Notes under the pieces: model-generated | The model's database searches: none | What the model was told of the DNA's origin: nothing | The model's input: only the letters and a program-made list of their open reading frames with translations | Assembly: GCA_947561395.2 (NCBI GenBank) | Contig: OX387192.1 | Coordinates: forward strand, 14,420,221-14,484,220 | Direction of reading: 5' to 3' | DNA length: 64,000 bases | DNA from: Buxus sempervirens | Lineage: Eukaryota > Streptophyta > Magnoliopsida > Buxales > Buxaceae | Translations under genes and position numbers: made by a program | In this document: one piece after another, positions 48,871 to 59,096 of the stretch | How the letters are laid out: every line of letters begins with the position of its first letter | Numbering within the stretch: position 1 is the first letter of the stretch

Positions 48871-50264
48871 TGTAAGCACCTCATTTTTGCGCTCCCAGAA
48901 CCAAAAATGCAAACCCTGGACAGAAAGTCAACCCTAAGGGGTGAAAAGTTGACTTTTTTTTATCAAATGAAATTGGCCACCTTTCTTTATCTCAATGAAT
49001 AGAGAATCCCGACACGAGTCCAACGCAACTGGGTTTGCAGGAATCAGGGTTCGGATGAAGGTTCTGCGGGCGGTCAAACTTAAGGAAAAGCCGAGAGTTG
49101 ACTTTTCCTCGAATTCCATGCCAAGTACCTTGCTTTATATCATTGGATAAAGAATCTCGACACGGTTCCAACACAACTGAGTTTGCAGGAAAATATCTCG
49201 GGGATCAAATCCGTAAATATCCAAACATTCGAAATATCCCAGGGACTGAATCTGTAAAAATCCGAGAATATCGGATTAAATTGAAATTGGCCAGGGACTA
49301 AATCTGAATTTTTAAGATTTTTTCGACCGGCGAGCGGCGGCATTTAATGAATTTTCATCATTATGCCGCTCGCGCGGACGTGGCGAGCAGCATGCGCTCA
49401 CCTAGAGCTGGGCGCCAAAGTGGGCGCAGACCCCCTTTTTCTTGCCTATATAAGGCCGCGCGGAGTTCACGCAGGGGGGTTGGGATTTTTTGTTCTTGGG
49501 TTGGGGATTTTTTTTCAGTGAAGGTTTTTATTCTGGTTGGCTGTTGGTTCTCAAAAAAAAAACTTCCCCTCCCGTGGCCTGACTTCCCTCCCTATATCCC
49601 CAAGCACCCGACCTTGCCTTCTGATCCTTCTTTTCTCCTTCTTCTTCATCCTTCTACCAAAGACCGGAGGAGCTACTCGCGGTGGCTGTTGGAGAGGAAG
49701 CTCGCAGCGGCGTTTCGCTTCGAGGAGGTCACACACTTCCACGAAAGAGCTCAGAACTTTTAGGTATTGTTCCCCTCTAGCTCCTATACCACATATATGA
49801 AAACTGGTTCTCTTGCATGACTTTTCTTGTGTAAGTATGGTATCCACCACGTTTGCTTCCACATGGGATCTCCCAGGCTACGGTTCTGGGCAATATGGGA
49901 TTTGGCGTAAAAGGGAGTGTGTTCCCAGCTAAGTGAGTCTTTTGTATCCCTGTAAACCCCCCCTCTCTTTCCTTTCCCTGACGGTTACCGGACATGCTCG
50001 AAGGTCCGGTCTAGCCCAGGCGTAGGCGAGGGTTTTGTGTTTTTTCTTGCCCATGCGATCTCCCTTTTGGCTCCCAACAGCCTTAAGGATTAAATCTTTG
50101 AAGTTTTTGTAAATATCTTGTAAACCTTCGCCCTCGATGGCAAGTTGTAATTTTTGCTGTGGTCCGACACCGGAAGCAGATGAAAGAACAGATGAAAGAC
50201 AGAAAGACTGATCAGGACTTGAATGTGCTCCTCTCCACAAGTATGTCTAGGAGTCGCGCCTTCA
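48871..50264 (+). repeat. 5' LTR of element H, with internal deletion
   Basis: It starts TGTAAGCACCTCATTTTTGC, identical to the 3' LTR. Relative to the 3' LTR it lacks 547 bp, joined at GCAGGAA (49185-49191). A TATA box is at 49447-49453. The end is uncertain. TTCA (50264) stands before TTGGCGCCAACC, a possible primer-binding site; alternatively the LTR runs to about 50290, because the related LTR c shows homology to that point. It shares U3 and leader architecture with the larger LTRs but lacks their GGCCCA block. Confidence 0.85.
49447..49453 (+). promoter_or_regulatory. TATA box of element H 5' LTR
   Basis: TATATAA lies in CCTATATAAGGCC, 576 bases into the LTR, downstream of a GC-rich inverted-repeat region (49330-49430) and upstream of a pyrimidine-rich leader. 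The same box is at 63163-63169 in the 3' LTR. Confidence 0.7.
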
Positions 50265-50282
50265 TTGGCGCCAACCCTTAGG
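50265..50282 (+). other. Candidate primer-binding site
   Basis: TTGGCGCCAACCCTTAGG follows a CA. A TGGCGCC start would pair with a tRNA ending GGCGCCA, and plant Ty3 elements often have TTGGCGCC here. Against this, the related sequence near 12250 has decayed and seems to lie inside an LTR. The tRNA is not assigned. Confidence 0.35.
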
Positions 50283-50465
50283 ACCACACACCATGTGTGC
50301 CTGAGTTAAATTCCGCACTGGTTTTGTCTTTTGCTTTATTTTTTGTAAAGCATGATAGAACTGCTAGTGATTAGTCTTTTGCTTGAAATTGTGCATGTCT
50401 TAGGACTGATTAAGAGTTTGGTGTGGAACCTTAAACTGATTTGGAATTTCGATCAGATAGTTGGC

Positions 50466-51590
50466 ATGGCATCCTCATCCTCATCTGAGAGAACCCGTTT
50501 CCCTAGGATAGAGAAGTGCGCCTGGGATACCCCCTGGATCCGTTCTTGGACAAGGCAGCTCCAAGGGAGTGAGCAGATTGAATGGGAGCACAAATACCAC
50601 ATCGGACAGACTTTGTCCCTATTAAATGTGCCGATCAATTGGGATATGATCCAAGCAGCATTGCTTTTCTGGGATCCCCAGCTTTCAGTTTTTCGATTCG
50701 GGGTCAATGAGTTGACTCCCACAATTGAGGAACTTGACCTGTTCCTCCGATTTCGCGACTTAGGAGAACCCGCTAGGCCAAGCCTCAAAGAAAGCTACAA
50801 GAATGAAGCTTGTGTTTTCTTTGGCCTCTCAAGGGGAGAATTCCAGACCTTAGGAGGTGACAAATCATTTACTAGGGTCTCCAAAACATTCCTTGCTGAA
50901 AAGATAAGAAACAAAAAGCAGGAAAGACCCCGGGCTTGGTTTGACACCTTCAACCTTGTGGTTCTGTCACAAATCTTCTTTCCAACTGGGGGAGACACCA
51001 TTAATTTGACCCTCATGGAAATTGTGGATCAACTCAGGACAGGGTACCAAATCATGCCACTGATCCTAGCTCAATTGTTCCATTCCCTGACTTTGTCCAA
51101 AAATGGAACCCGGAGGTTTCAAGGGTGCGCTCCCCTTCTCCACCTTTGGCTGCAAGACCACCTGATGGTGTCATCACCAGTCAATGCATATTACAAGGCA
51201 ACCGGCGACAACATCCATTGGTTGGCTCAAAGAGAGATCAAACCAGACCTACCCGCCCATGAGGATTGGTTTAACCACTTTCTCCACCTGAAGGGAGAAA
51301 CAGACATTAGATGGTGGGGTACATACAACATCCCCTACACCCCCATCATAGCTTTCAAGAAAAGAGAGGGACTTGCCTTGATAGGCCTCACCCATGCTGT
51401 GCCGTACTATCCGATTCGGGTTCTGAGACAGTTTGGGAAACCGCAGGGAATCCCAGTCAAGGACAACATGAGCAGTTTGATTGGTCCACTCACTAAAGGA
51501 CTAAGGACCCGACTATTGACAGAGTGGAAGATGGTGTGCGTGTATCGGGAAGACATCTTCACCGAATTACACTTTCAAGATTACGAGTAG
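50466..51590 (+). CDS. Plant-mobile-domain / DUF7745-like protein (ORF1 of element H)
   Basis: This is a captured-type accessory protein of unknown biochemical role. Plant mobile domains (PMD) occur in host proteins of the MAIN/MAIL type and inside plant Ty3/gypsy and MULE elements. I start at ATG 50466 (MASSSSSERTRFPRIEK), which gives 374 residues; the frame is open from an ATG at 50352 that would add a 38-residue hydrophobic leader. Family-like features are WDTPWIRSW near residue 20, NWDMIQAALLFWDPQ near 60, and FGVNELTPTIEELDLF near 80, resembling the PMD F-x-EMTPTLED signature, followed by W-rich helices. The frame ends at TAG 51588, but a 102-codon coiled-coil-like tail continues in the same frame. 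I identified the family by memory of motifs, not by search. Confidence 0.65.
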   Translation: MASSSSSERTRFPRIEKCAWDTPWIRSWTRQLQGSEQIEWEHKYHIGQTLSLLNVPINWDMIQAALLFWDPQLSVFRFGVNELTPTIEELDLFLRFRDLGEPARPSLKESYKNEACVFFGLSRGEFQTLGGDKSFTRVSKTFLAEKIRNKKQERPRAWFDTFNLVVLSQIFFPTGGDTINLTLMEIVDQLRTGYQIMPLILAQLFHSLTLSKNGTRRFQGCAPLLHLWLQDHLMVSSPVNAYYKATGDNIHWLAQREIKPDLPAHEDWFNHFLHLKGETDIRWWGTYNIPYTPIIAFKKREGLALIGLTHAVPYYPIRVLRQFGKPQGIPVKDNMSSLIGPLTKGLRTRLLTEWKMVCVYREDIFTELHFQDYE

Positions 51591-51899
51591 TGGATAGCTC
51601 GAGAATTTGGCCACGATGGCCCCCCACCTCTACAGCCTGTCGCTTCAAGCGACATTCCAGTTTTGCCCCCTAACACATATAGGGACAGGGTGGCCAAACT
51701 GCAGGAGACCCACTCCCGTATCCATTCAGCTTATGTGGATTCGGAACGGGAGAGTAGGCAGGCCAATACGGCCTTGCAACATGAAATGGAATTAGTGCGT
51801 AAGCGCGCCGAGGAGGACCGACGTCTGCGGAACAAGATTCTGCGAGCCTTGAGGAGGCAAGACGTGTCCTCCCACTATGATGATGACCAACCTAGCTAG
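51591..51899 (+). pseudogene. In-frame tail of ORF1 beyond a stop codon
   Basis: After TAG 51588-51590 the same frame encodes 102 residues: WIAREFGHDGPPP, a proline-rich linker, then a charged heptad-like segment (TYRDRVAKLQETHSRIHSAY, ERESRQANTALQHEMELVRK, RRLRNKILRALRRQ), ending at TAG 51897. Continuity of composition and frame suggests the original protein ran through. No internal ATG is well placed (one is at 51780). It is a nonsense-split gene or, less likely, a readthrough product. Confidence 0.6.
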
Positions 51900-52199
51900 A
51901 CTTTGGCTTTGTTGTATTTTGATAAGCATGATGATGTATTTTGTGCTGCGGCGGCAATTTTTGATTGAAGCATGAATTTATTTTCACTATGCTATGTTGT
52001 TCAGACTTAACAAAACAAGAACAAGAAATGGAAGAATTAATTCCCTCCAATAGGGCAACTCGGTCTCCGACAGACCACCTCTTCTCAGATAATTGCAATA
52101 TTCCTGGTCGCTGCGACCACCTAATTTCCTTTAACTGCATCTCTCTCATTGAGATCGCAAAACCCAGCAAGTGTTTAAAAACACCCAAGACATAGAGCT
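51900..52199 (+). other. Non-coding spacer before the minisatellite
   Basis: No coding signal is convincing. It contains a perfect GGTCG-CTG-CGACC inverted repeat (52108-52120) and GTGTTTAAAAACAC (52170-52183) just before the array, consistent with a hairpin-rich zone. Confidence 0.5.
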
Positions 52200-53830
52200 C
52201 AGAGCGTCTAAAATAGGGTTCTCTTTCCCAGTCGCCCCCGAGCGTCTAAAATAGATCAGCTTTCAAAAATAGGGTTCTCTCTCCCAGTTGCCTACGGGTA
52301 GCTAAAATAGATTTGGTTACTAGGGTTCTCTTTCCCAGTCGCCCCCGAGCGTCTAAAATAGATCAGTTTTCAAAAAATAGGGTTCTCTCTCCCAGTTGCC
52401 TACGGGTAGCTAAAATAGATTCGGTCATTAGGGTTCTCTTTCCCAGTCGCCTCCAAGCGTCTAAAATAGATCAGTTTTCAAAAATAGGGTTCTCTCTCCC
52501 AGTTGCCCACGAGTAGCTAAAATAGATTCGGCTATTAGGGTTCTCTTTCCCAGTCGCCTCCAAGCGTCTAAAATAGATCAGCTTTCAAAAATAGGGTTCT
52601 CTCTCCCAGTTGCCTACGGGTAGCTAAAATAGATTTGGTTACTAGGGTTCTCTTTCCCAGTCGCCTCCGAGCATCTAAAATAGATCAGTTTTCAAAACTA
52701 GGGTTCTCTCTCCCAGTTGCCCACGAGTAGCTAAAATAGATTCGGCTATTAGGGTTCTCTTTCCCAGTCGCCTCCAAGCGTCTAAAATAGATCAGCTTTC
52801 AAAAATAGGGTTCTCTCTCCCAGTTGCCTACGGGTAGCTAAAATAGATTTGGTTACTAGGGTTCTCTTTCCCAGTCGCCTCCGAGCATCTAAAATAGATC
52901 AGTTTTCAAAAATAGGGTTCTCTCTCCCAGTTGCCCACGGGTAGCTAAAATAGATTCGGTCATTAGGGTTCTCTTTCCCAGTCGCCCCCGAGCGTCTAAA
53001 ATAGATCAGCTTTCAAAAAAATAGGGTTCTCTCTCCCAGTTACCCACGGGTAGCTAAAATAGATTTGGTTACTAGGGTTCTCTTTCCCAGTCGCCTCCGA
53101 GCGTCTAAAATAGATCAGTTTTCAAAAATAGGGTTCTCTCTCCCAGTTGCCCACGGGTAGCTAAAATAGATTCGGTCATTAGGGTTCTCTTTCCCAGTCA
53201 CCTCCAAGCGTCTAAAATAGATCAGTTTTCAAAAATAGGGTTCTCTCTCCCAGTTGCCCACAGGTAGCTAAAATAGATTCGGTCATTAGGGTTCTCTTTC
53301 CCAGTCGCTTCCAAGCGACTAAAATAGATCAGCTTTCAAAAAAAAATAGGGTTCTCTCTCCCAGTTACCTGCGGGTAGCTAAAATAGATTCTGTCATTAG
53401 GGTTCTCTTTCCCAGTCGCTTCTGAGCGACTAAAATAGATCAGCTTTCAAAAAAAATAGGGTTCTCTCTCCCAGTTACCTGCGGGTAGCTAAAATAGATT
53501 CGGCTATTAGGGTTCTCTTTCCCAGTTGCTTCCGAGCGACTAAAATAGATCAGTTTTCAGAAAAAATAGGGTTCTCTCTCCCAGTTACCTACGGGTGGCT
53601 AAAATAGATTCGGCTATTAGGGTTCTCTTTCCCAGTCGCTTCCGAGCGACTAAAATAGATCAGCTTTCAGAAAAAATAGGGTTCTCTCTCCCAGTTACCT
53701 ACGGGTGGCTAAAATAGATTCGGTCACTAGGGTTCTCTTTCCCAGTCGCTTCCGAGCGACCAAAATAGATCAGTCTTTAGATTCATTCAGGTTCTCTTCC
53801 CTTGTTGCCCTAGGGTAGCTAAAATAGACC
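52200..53830 (+). repeat. Minisatellite 1 of element H: ~15 dimers of ~107 bp
   Basis: Two related half-units alternate. Type A is AGGGTTCTCTTTCCCAGTCG, then GCGTCTAAAATAGATCAG. Type B is AGGGTTCTCTCTCCCAGTTG, then GGGTAGCTAAAATAGATT. I count 15 occurrences of the A-type start between 52216 and 53730, spaced 105-113 bases. Each half-unit has an inverted repeat immediately after CTCCCAG/TTCCCAG: AGTTGCC-TACG-GGTAGCT (B), and AGTCGCT-TCCG-AGCGACT (A, 3' half of the array). Short open frames inside are not genes. It lies between ORF1 and gag and may be intronic (inference). Confidence 0.93.
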
Positions 53831-53999
53831 AGTTAGTCCAATTACATCAGATGAGAAAAATTAATAAAAAAAGAAACAAATCAGATAAAGTTATGTAAAC
53901 AATTTGTGTAAAGTGGCACTAATACTTATCAGTTGTCAATCAGGTACCAACATCGCCTCCAGAAGTCCGTACCTACTAAGATCAAGGAAAAGGCCTGAT

Positions 54000-55424
54000 A
54001 TGGACCAACAAGGAGAGCAGACACCGCCGGGGGAGCACCCGACAGAATCTAGCCATGGGCCAGTAGTGAATGAGATGCAACAGTGAATTGACAGCATGGG
54101 GTCCGTCATCCAAGAACTAATGGCAGAACTAAGAGAGCTAAGGCAGGTCCCACCAGTGGTACCCGTCGCCCAGCAGCCGCAGCCACAGCCACATTTCCCG
54201 CCACAAGCAGAGATGGCACCACCACTTTACCCAGCGCATCCTCCTCCCGAGGCACCACCACAGCCACCACCAGCGGTGCCTTTCCACATCACGCAGCAGG
54301 ATCAGTTTGTACCGGCTCAACTGGGGCAGCATGACGAAGACTGGTACAGAACTCAGGAAGCGCAGTTTGAAGGAAAATTGGCAACGGTAAGAGAAGAAAG
54401 CAAGGCAGAAATGGCCACCATGAGAGAACTCCTCAAACAGGTCCAACCCAGTGCAGTGCAGAGCGAGACTACGCTTGAAAGCCTTTGTTTCTTTTCAGAC
54501 ATCCAGCTCCCGGCTAAGTTCAAATGTCCTGAGCTACATCAATTCGACGGCACGGGTTGCCCACTGAACCACCTAAGATCATATTCTGGCGACATGTGTC
54601 AGTATGCCAAGGAAGAACAGATCATGGTACAGTTCTTCCAGAAGTCGTTGACTGACGCGGCTCACTCTTGGTTTTTGAGTCTGGATAAAATCAAAATTAA
54701 GACATGGAACGACTTGGCCGCAGTGTTCATCCAATGGTATCGTTTGAATAGCCAAATGGTTCAAACCCAGGCAGAATTGCAAAGGTTGTCAAGGAGGAAT
54801 AGCGAGTCTGTGAGAGACTACACTAAAAGATGGATGAAACTAGCAAGTGTGGTGCAACCCCCGCTCCTTGAACAAGAACAGACTTCTTTGTTCATTCCAT
54901 CGCTGGGGCAACCATACTTCACAATGCTGTTAGGACAGTGTGCCGCGAACTTCACCGACCTAATCATGGCGGCAGGCAGGATCGAAGATGCGATTAAGGC
55001 TGGAAAGATAGGAGGCTCCATGACAGGATCCTCCCATGGAGGGAAAGAAGGCATAAGATATGAAGGAACGATCAACCATGTCCGATCCGCCAAGCGCAAG
55101 AGAGGAAGCGACCACCCCCATGCCAGTGTCGCCCCAGCTCAGCTAAAGGAACCTTTGACCAAGGAAGAAAGGAAGAACCGTGTGTTTACACAGCTCCCAT
55201 ATACCTTGGCAGAATTGTTGCCCACCTTGTTGCAAGAAGGACACCTGAAGCAGGTTCCACCAAATAGAAGGGCACCAGCAAGTAGAGGGTATGACCCAGC
55301 TAAGGCATGCGGTTACCATAAAGGGGCACCAGGGCATGACACTGATGAGTGTTGGAGCCTTCGTCATGCCGTCCAAGATCTTCTGGAAGCTGGGGAGCTC
55401 AAGATCGACCCCCCGCCAAATTAA
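54000..55424 (+). CDS. gag: Gag of element H, split near its N-terminus by an in-frame TGA
   Basis: Gag forms the virus-like particle and binds RNA. ATG at 54000 opens 28 codons (MDQQGEQTPPGEHP...) that meet TGA at 54084-54086. The same frame then stays open for 445 codons; the next ATG is 54096 (MGSVIQELMAELRELR). In order: a Pro/Gln-rich segment (about residues 18-66 of the 442), a charged helix, and the retrotransposon-gag core (about 135-270) with GDMCQYAKEEQIMVQFF, WFLSLDKIKIKTWNDLA and NSESVRDYTKRWMKLA. A basic SAKRKRGS follows, then FTQLPYTLAELLPTLL and a knuckle-like CGYHKGAPGHDTDECW. It ends IDPPPN before an A-rich run. The core is intact, so translation from 54096 could give a working Gag. 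Confidence 0.88.
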
Positions 55425-55556
55425 AAACAAAAAAAAAACAAAACAAAAAAAAAAAGAGAAGAAAGAGATTAATTGAAGTCCTCAGCGTCATCATGCATCT
55501 TGGCATTTCACATCATGTATTCTGCCTTCTAATGTTTATCGCTCCTGCCAGGAACC
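55425..55556 (+). other. A-rich intercistronic stretch
   Basis: Runs of A with C and G interruptions (55425-55460) follow the gag stop, with a second in-frame TAA at 55470. The decayed element at 2979-3080 (minus) has the same A-rich stretch after IDPPPN, so it is a conserved trait. ORF2 lies in the same frame as gag. Confidence 0.6.
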
Positions 55557-56321
55557 GTGTCGACAGTCAACATGGATAGCACTTCAGGAATGCTTCCAGT
55601 GGTACGCGAGATGGTGGACCTTTTCCATATATTATGGCAAATAATACAGGACAGAGAAGAAGCGTGGAATAAACGCTGGGAAGCATGGAGGGAAGAAGAT
55701 TTCGAGCTGCGAGTCAGAGTAAGGGTTCTTGAAGAAGAAATCAAAAGCATGAAAGAAAAGATACCCTTGAGCAGCCAAGAAGTGAGCCCTCCACTAACCA
55801 TAGCAGATGGTCGAAGGCAAAGGGAGAAAGGAAAAGCCATAGCGGCAGATGTTCCCCAGCTTACGAAGAAGCTAAACGTCTACCGTGGCAAAGGGCAACA
55901 CGACCGAAGGATGGATCATTCAGAGGGCCCCCCAAGGAGGACAAGAGAAGAAATGGAGGCCAGACTGAGGAGGGTTTTTACCCCACTACCATATACACCG
56001 GCTGGGTTACTACCAATGCTGCTGAAGGAGGGGTACATGCGGATTAAGCCCCCGAACCCTCGATTGGTTAATGCCAGAAGCTACAATGCTGCGGAGCGAT
56101 GCGAGTACCATTCTGGTACTCCAGGGCACCACACAAGCCGGTGCTGGGACCTCCGGCATGATATTCAAGATCTGATTGATCAAGGATTCTTGAAGGAAAT
56201 GCTCGAGGAGCCAAGGTTCACTGAAGGACAAGACATCTCTGACGTGTTAGCACAGATTCGGATATCTGAACCACTCATCTCCCCACAAGAAGGAGAGGAT
56301 GATGATGAGGAGAGCACTTGA
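55557..56321 (+). CDS. ORF2 of element H: coiled coil plus a second copy of the Gag zinc-knuckle module
   Basis: The likely start is ATG 55572 (MDSTSGMLPVVREMVDLFHI), because the frame's first codons use GTG; this gives 249 residues. The N-terminal ~65 residues are a charged, heptad-rich helix (EEAWNKRWEAWREEDFELRV). A basic linker with GRRQREKGKAI follows. From about residue 136 it repeats the module found at the end of gag: FTPLPYTPAGLLPMLLKEGY, then CEYHSGTPGHHTSRCW and LRHDIQDLIDQGFL. It ends in an acidic EGEDDDEEST tail. It has no protease motif (no D-T/S-G). In full-length relatives this position would be the gag-pol junction. Its role is unknown; RNA binding through the knuckle is likely by analogy. 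Confidence 0.7.
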   Translation: MSTVNMDSTSGMLPVVREMVDLFHILWQIIQDREEAWNKRWEAWREEDFELRVRVRVLEEEIKSMKEKIPLSSQEVSPPLTIADGRRQREKGKAIAADVPQLTKKLNVYRGKGQHDRRMDHSEGPPRRTREEMEARLRRVFTPLPYTPAGLLPMLLKEGYMRIKPPNPRLVNARSYNAAERCEYHSGTPGHHTSRCWDLRHDIQDLIDQGFLKEMLEEPRFTEGQDISDVLAQIRISEPLISPQEGEDDDEEST

Positions 56322-58225
56322 AGGCTCCCGGCCGTGGCATGCAACAAAATTCCAAGAACGCCGATTACATCGGCCACCCTTTTGCATAGCTTGATTGCCT
56401 GTTTTGCTTATGCTTTCTTTTCTTTTAAACTCTGAACTAGACAGCATATTTCTTTTTACAAGATTATGAAATCTTTTGGGAAAATCACTGAAGTGTTCGG
56501 CCGCACCCAGGCATGACCGTGATCTTGGGACAAACCTGAACAATCAAAATGTGACAAATGGAACGTGCCAAACAGCACAAACTGTGCGGGTCTCAACATA
56601 GCTAAGGGATCCCCCCAACATCACATCAAAAACCTACCTCGCCAAACAAAGGGGCAAATTGTGATATGGGAGAAAAGAAAAGAAAGGGCAGGGTACCTAT
56701 ACTAGTCAAAGGTCATTGACATAATCTAGGATCAATGATCTCAATGAAATGATGAGAGGCCATTTTTTGGTTAAGATACTTCAAATAAATTCCGCTAGTT
56801 AAACGCGTTGAGCTTGATCGTCTCATTTCCAACCCACGTTGTGTCTAGCCACCCCAAACTGGGGTAAAGTCAAAAAGCAAAAGAATAAAAATAATAATGA
56901 ACAAAGAAGAAGAATGGTTCTCGAGCCAGCTAATCATGCAAAAGTAATTAAGTGTTACATTCTCTGTGAAAGGAAGAAAGGCCATCCTTGATCCTCTCCC
57001 AAAACTCATCTGACACAAGATGAAACCCTAGCAAAACACTTTGAGCCTAACAATTCCTTCATTAAACCTACCATGTCTTGTCTCCAAAACTGGGGCATAA
57101 AGATTCGTACAGTCAAAGATGCAAAAAGGAGAAAGGTGAAAATAGGGCAAAGCGAAAAGCACCCTAAGAACAAAGGGGACAGAAATAAGGAATGGAGAGA
57201 GCCCCAGAAAGCAAGAATGTGAAGAAAGAACTGGGGCAGTCCCTCGAAGAAAAAAAAGAAAAAAGAAGAGAACGAAAGCCGGGGCAAACCCCGAGGGCAA
57301 GAATCAAGAATTGGGGCAGAATACCCAAGAAAGAAGGGAAAGAAAGAAAAGAACAAAAATGGAAGAATGAGAAGAAGCTAAGTTGCAGGAACAAAGGTGA
57401 AGCGAGCCCTAACCAAAAAAGGGGTGGACAAGACATGGCTCTTAACCCATACGTCAATTTCGAGCCTTTATATCATTTCTTTTGAACCCTTGAGCCCAGC
57501 CTACATTTCATCCTACTATGAAGTCCTTTTTGATTGCAGAGAATGTAACATCGAATCTTGGGCAAGCTGGCAATGACAGAACCATAAAAGATAGAGAAGA
57601 ACTTTGGCTAGACAGAATGTTTACCCATAGAGTGAAGCTGTATAGGGTTTGAGCCTATTTATCCTTCATTTCTAAACACTGGAAACAAAGCCTACATTTC
57701 GTCCTACGGATAAGCCCTCTCTGATCATTGTGTGTCATGATCCATGGAAATTGTCAGGGCCCTAAAACTGGGATGGGACACCAAACCCAAATGAGAGAAT
57801 CAATCAAAGAAAAAAATCCCTTACACAACCCCCAACCAAGGGTAGGGGAAAAGGAGAAAGAAAAAGAGAAAGAGAAAGTCAAAGAAAAGCCAGGGCGGGG
57901 CAGTACCAAAGAAACCCCCTGAACCTAAGATAACTCCCCTCATTTCAACCGGGGGCATGCCATTGAAGGCCAAAATGTTGAGACACCTACAGGGAGTGCC
58001 GGATGGCACATTTTCCTAAGTCTAAACGAGAGTGTTAGGTAACTGACCCAAAGATTGCTGGTCTCGCCATGGAACCACTTCAGAAAGGAAAATCCGAACA
58101 TTTGGTGAATCCCCAAAAGGCTTCAACAAAGGAGAAATTACTTGGATTTGCACATAATTTTTGATGAAACAAATGAATTCTAATTGACCCAACTTCACAT
58201 GAACTTCTACAGGTACTAACAGAAC
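56322..58225 (+). other. Non-coding spacer where pol would be expected
   Basis: No protease, RT, RNase H or integrase motif is visible in any frame. The stretch is purine-rich and repeats PPT-like AAACTGGGG(C/T)A words near 56860, 57088, 57228, 57272, 57313 and 57890. A longer motif, CAGCCTACATTTCGTCCTAC with variants, occurs near 57497 and 57682 and again at 60478. These words commonly lie 3' of pol in plant gypsy elements, so this may be expanded 3'-untranslated sequence joined to gag by deletion of pol (inference). The frames 57728-57922 and 57006-57356 are low-complexity. Confidence 0.6.
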
Positions 58226-58229
58226 TTGA

Positions 58230-59096
58230 GACAGACAGAAAAGCCATCACTGCGTATTCACACGCTGATGCGCAGACAATCGTCACCGTGTATTCACACA
58301 TGGGACGCAGAAAAGCCATCACTGCGTATTCACACGCTGATGCGCAGAAAACTGTCACCATGTATTCACACATGGGACGCAAAAAAGCCATCACTGCGTA
58401 TTCACACGCTGATGCGCAGACAATCGTCACCGTGTATTCACACATGGGACGCAGAAAAGCCATCACTGAGTATTCACACGCTGATGCGCAGAAAACTGTC
58501 ACCATGTATTCACACATGGGACGCAGAAAAGCCATCACTGCGTATTCACACGCTGATGCGCAGAAAACCGTCACCGTGTATTCACACAAGGGACACAAAA
58601 AGCCATCACTGCGTATTCACACGCTGATGCGCAGAAAACCGTCACCGTGTATTCACACAAGGGACGCGAAAAGCCATCACTGCGTATTCACACGCTGATG
58701 CAAGAAAATGTCACCGTGTATTCACACATGGGACGTGAAAAAGCCATCACTGCGTATTCACACGCTGATGCAAGAAAACCGTCACCGTGTATTCACACAT
58801 GGGACGTAGAAAAGCCATCATTGCGTATTCACACGCTGATGCAAGAAAATGTCACCATGTATTCACACATGAGACATGAAAAAGCCATCACTGCGTATTC
58901 ACACGCTGATGCAAGAAAAAAACAGCACCGTGTATTCACACAGGGGACGCGGAAAGGTCATCAAAGCGTATTCACACGCTGATGCAAGAAAAACGTCACT
59001 GTGTATTCACACATGGGACGTGAAAAAGCCATCATTGCGTATTCACACGCTGCTGCAATAAAGAACCGTCGCAATGTATTCACACATTGGACATGG
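58230..59096 (+). repeat. Minisatellite 2a of element H (unit ~72 bp)
   Basis: There are about 12 units, each with two GTATTCACAC halves: GCCATCACTGCGTATTCACA then CGCTGATGCGCAG, and GTCACCGTGTATTCACACAT then GGGACGCAG. The 72-base period is a multiple of three, so all frames stay open on both strands; the resulting peptides are not genes. Later units shorten to about 66-69. Each half is an inverted repeat around ATTCAC (GCGT/ACGC and CCRTGT/ACATGG). Confidence 0.93.

Noticed and set aside
49347-49800. 138- and 87-residue frames, present again at 63063-63516
   Set aside because: Both copies lie in the LTR leader; identity only reflects the recent duplication of LTRs. A small leader peptide cannot be excluded but nothing supports it.
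52200-53830. CRISPR-like array
   Set aside because: Units are contiguous tandem repeats without unique spacers, in a plant retrotransposon, with no cas genes.
56855-57960. Repeated AAACTGGGG(C/T)A words as extra polypurine tracts
   Set aside because: They resemble the tract but none is next to an LTR start; I mention them only as spacer character.
58080-58698. Long overlapping open frames on both strands over the 72-bp repeat
   Set aside because: The period is a multiple of three without stops, so all frames stay open by arithmetic; no start context or known domain, and the pattern breaks when unit length changes.
58230-59096. CRISPR-like array with GTATTCACAC repeats
   Set aside because: The sequence between the repeats is itself repeated, so there are no spacers.
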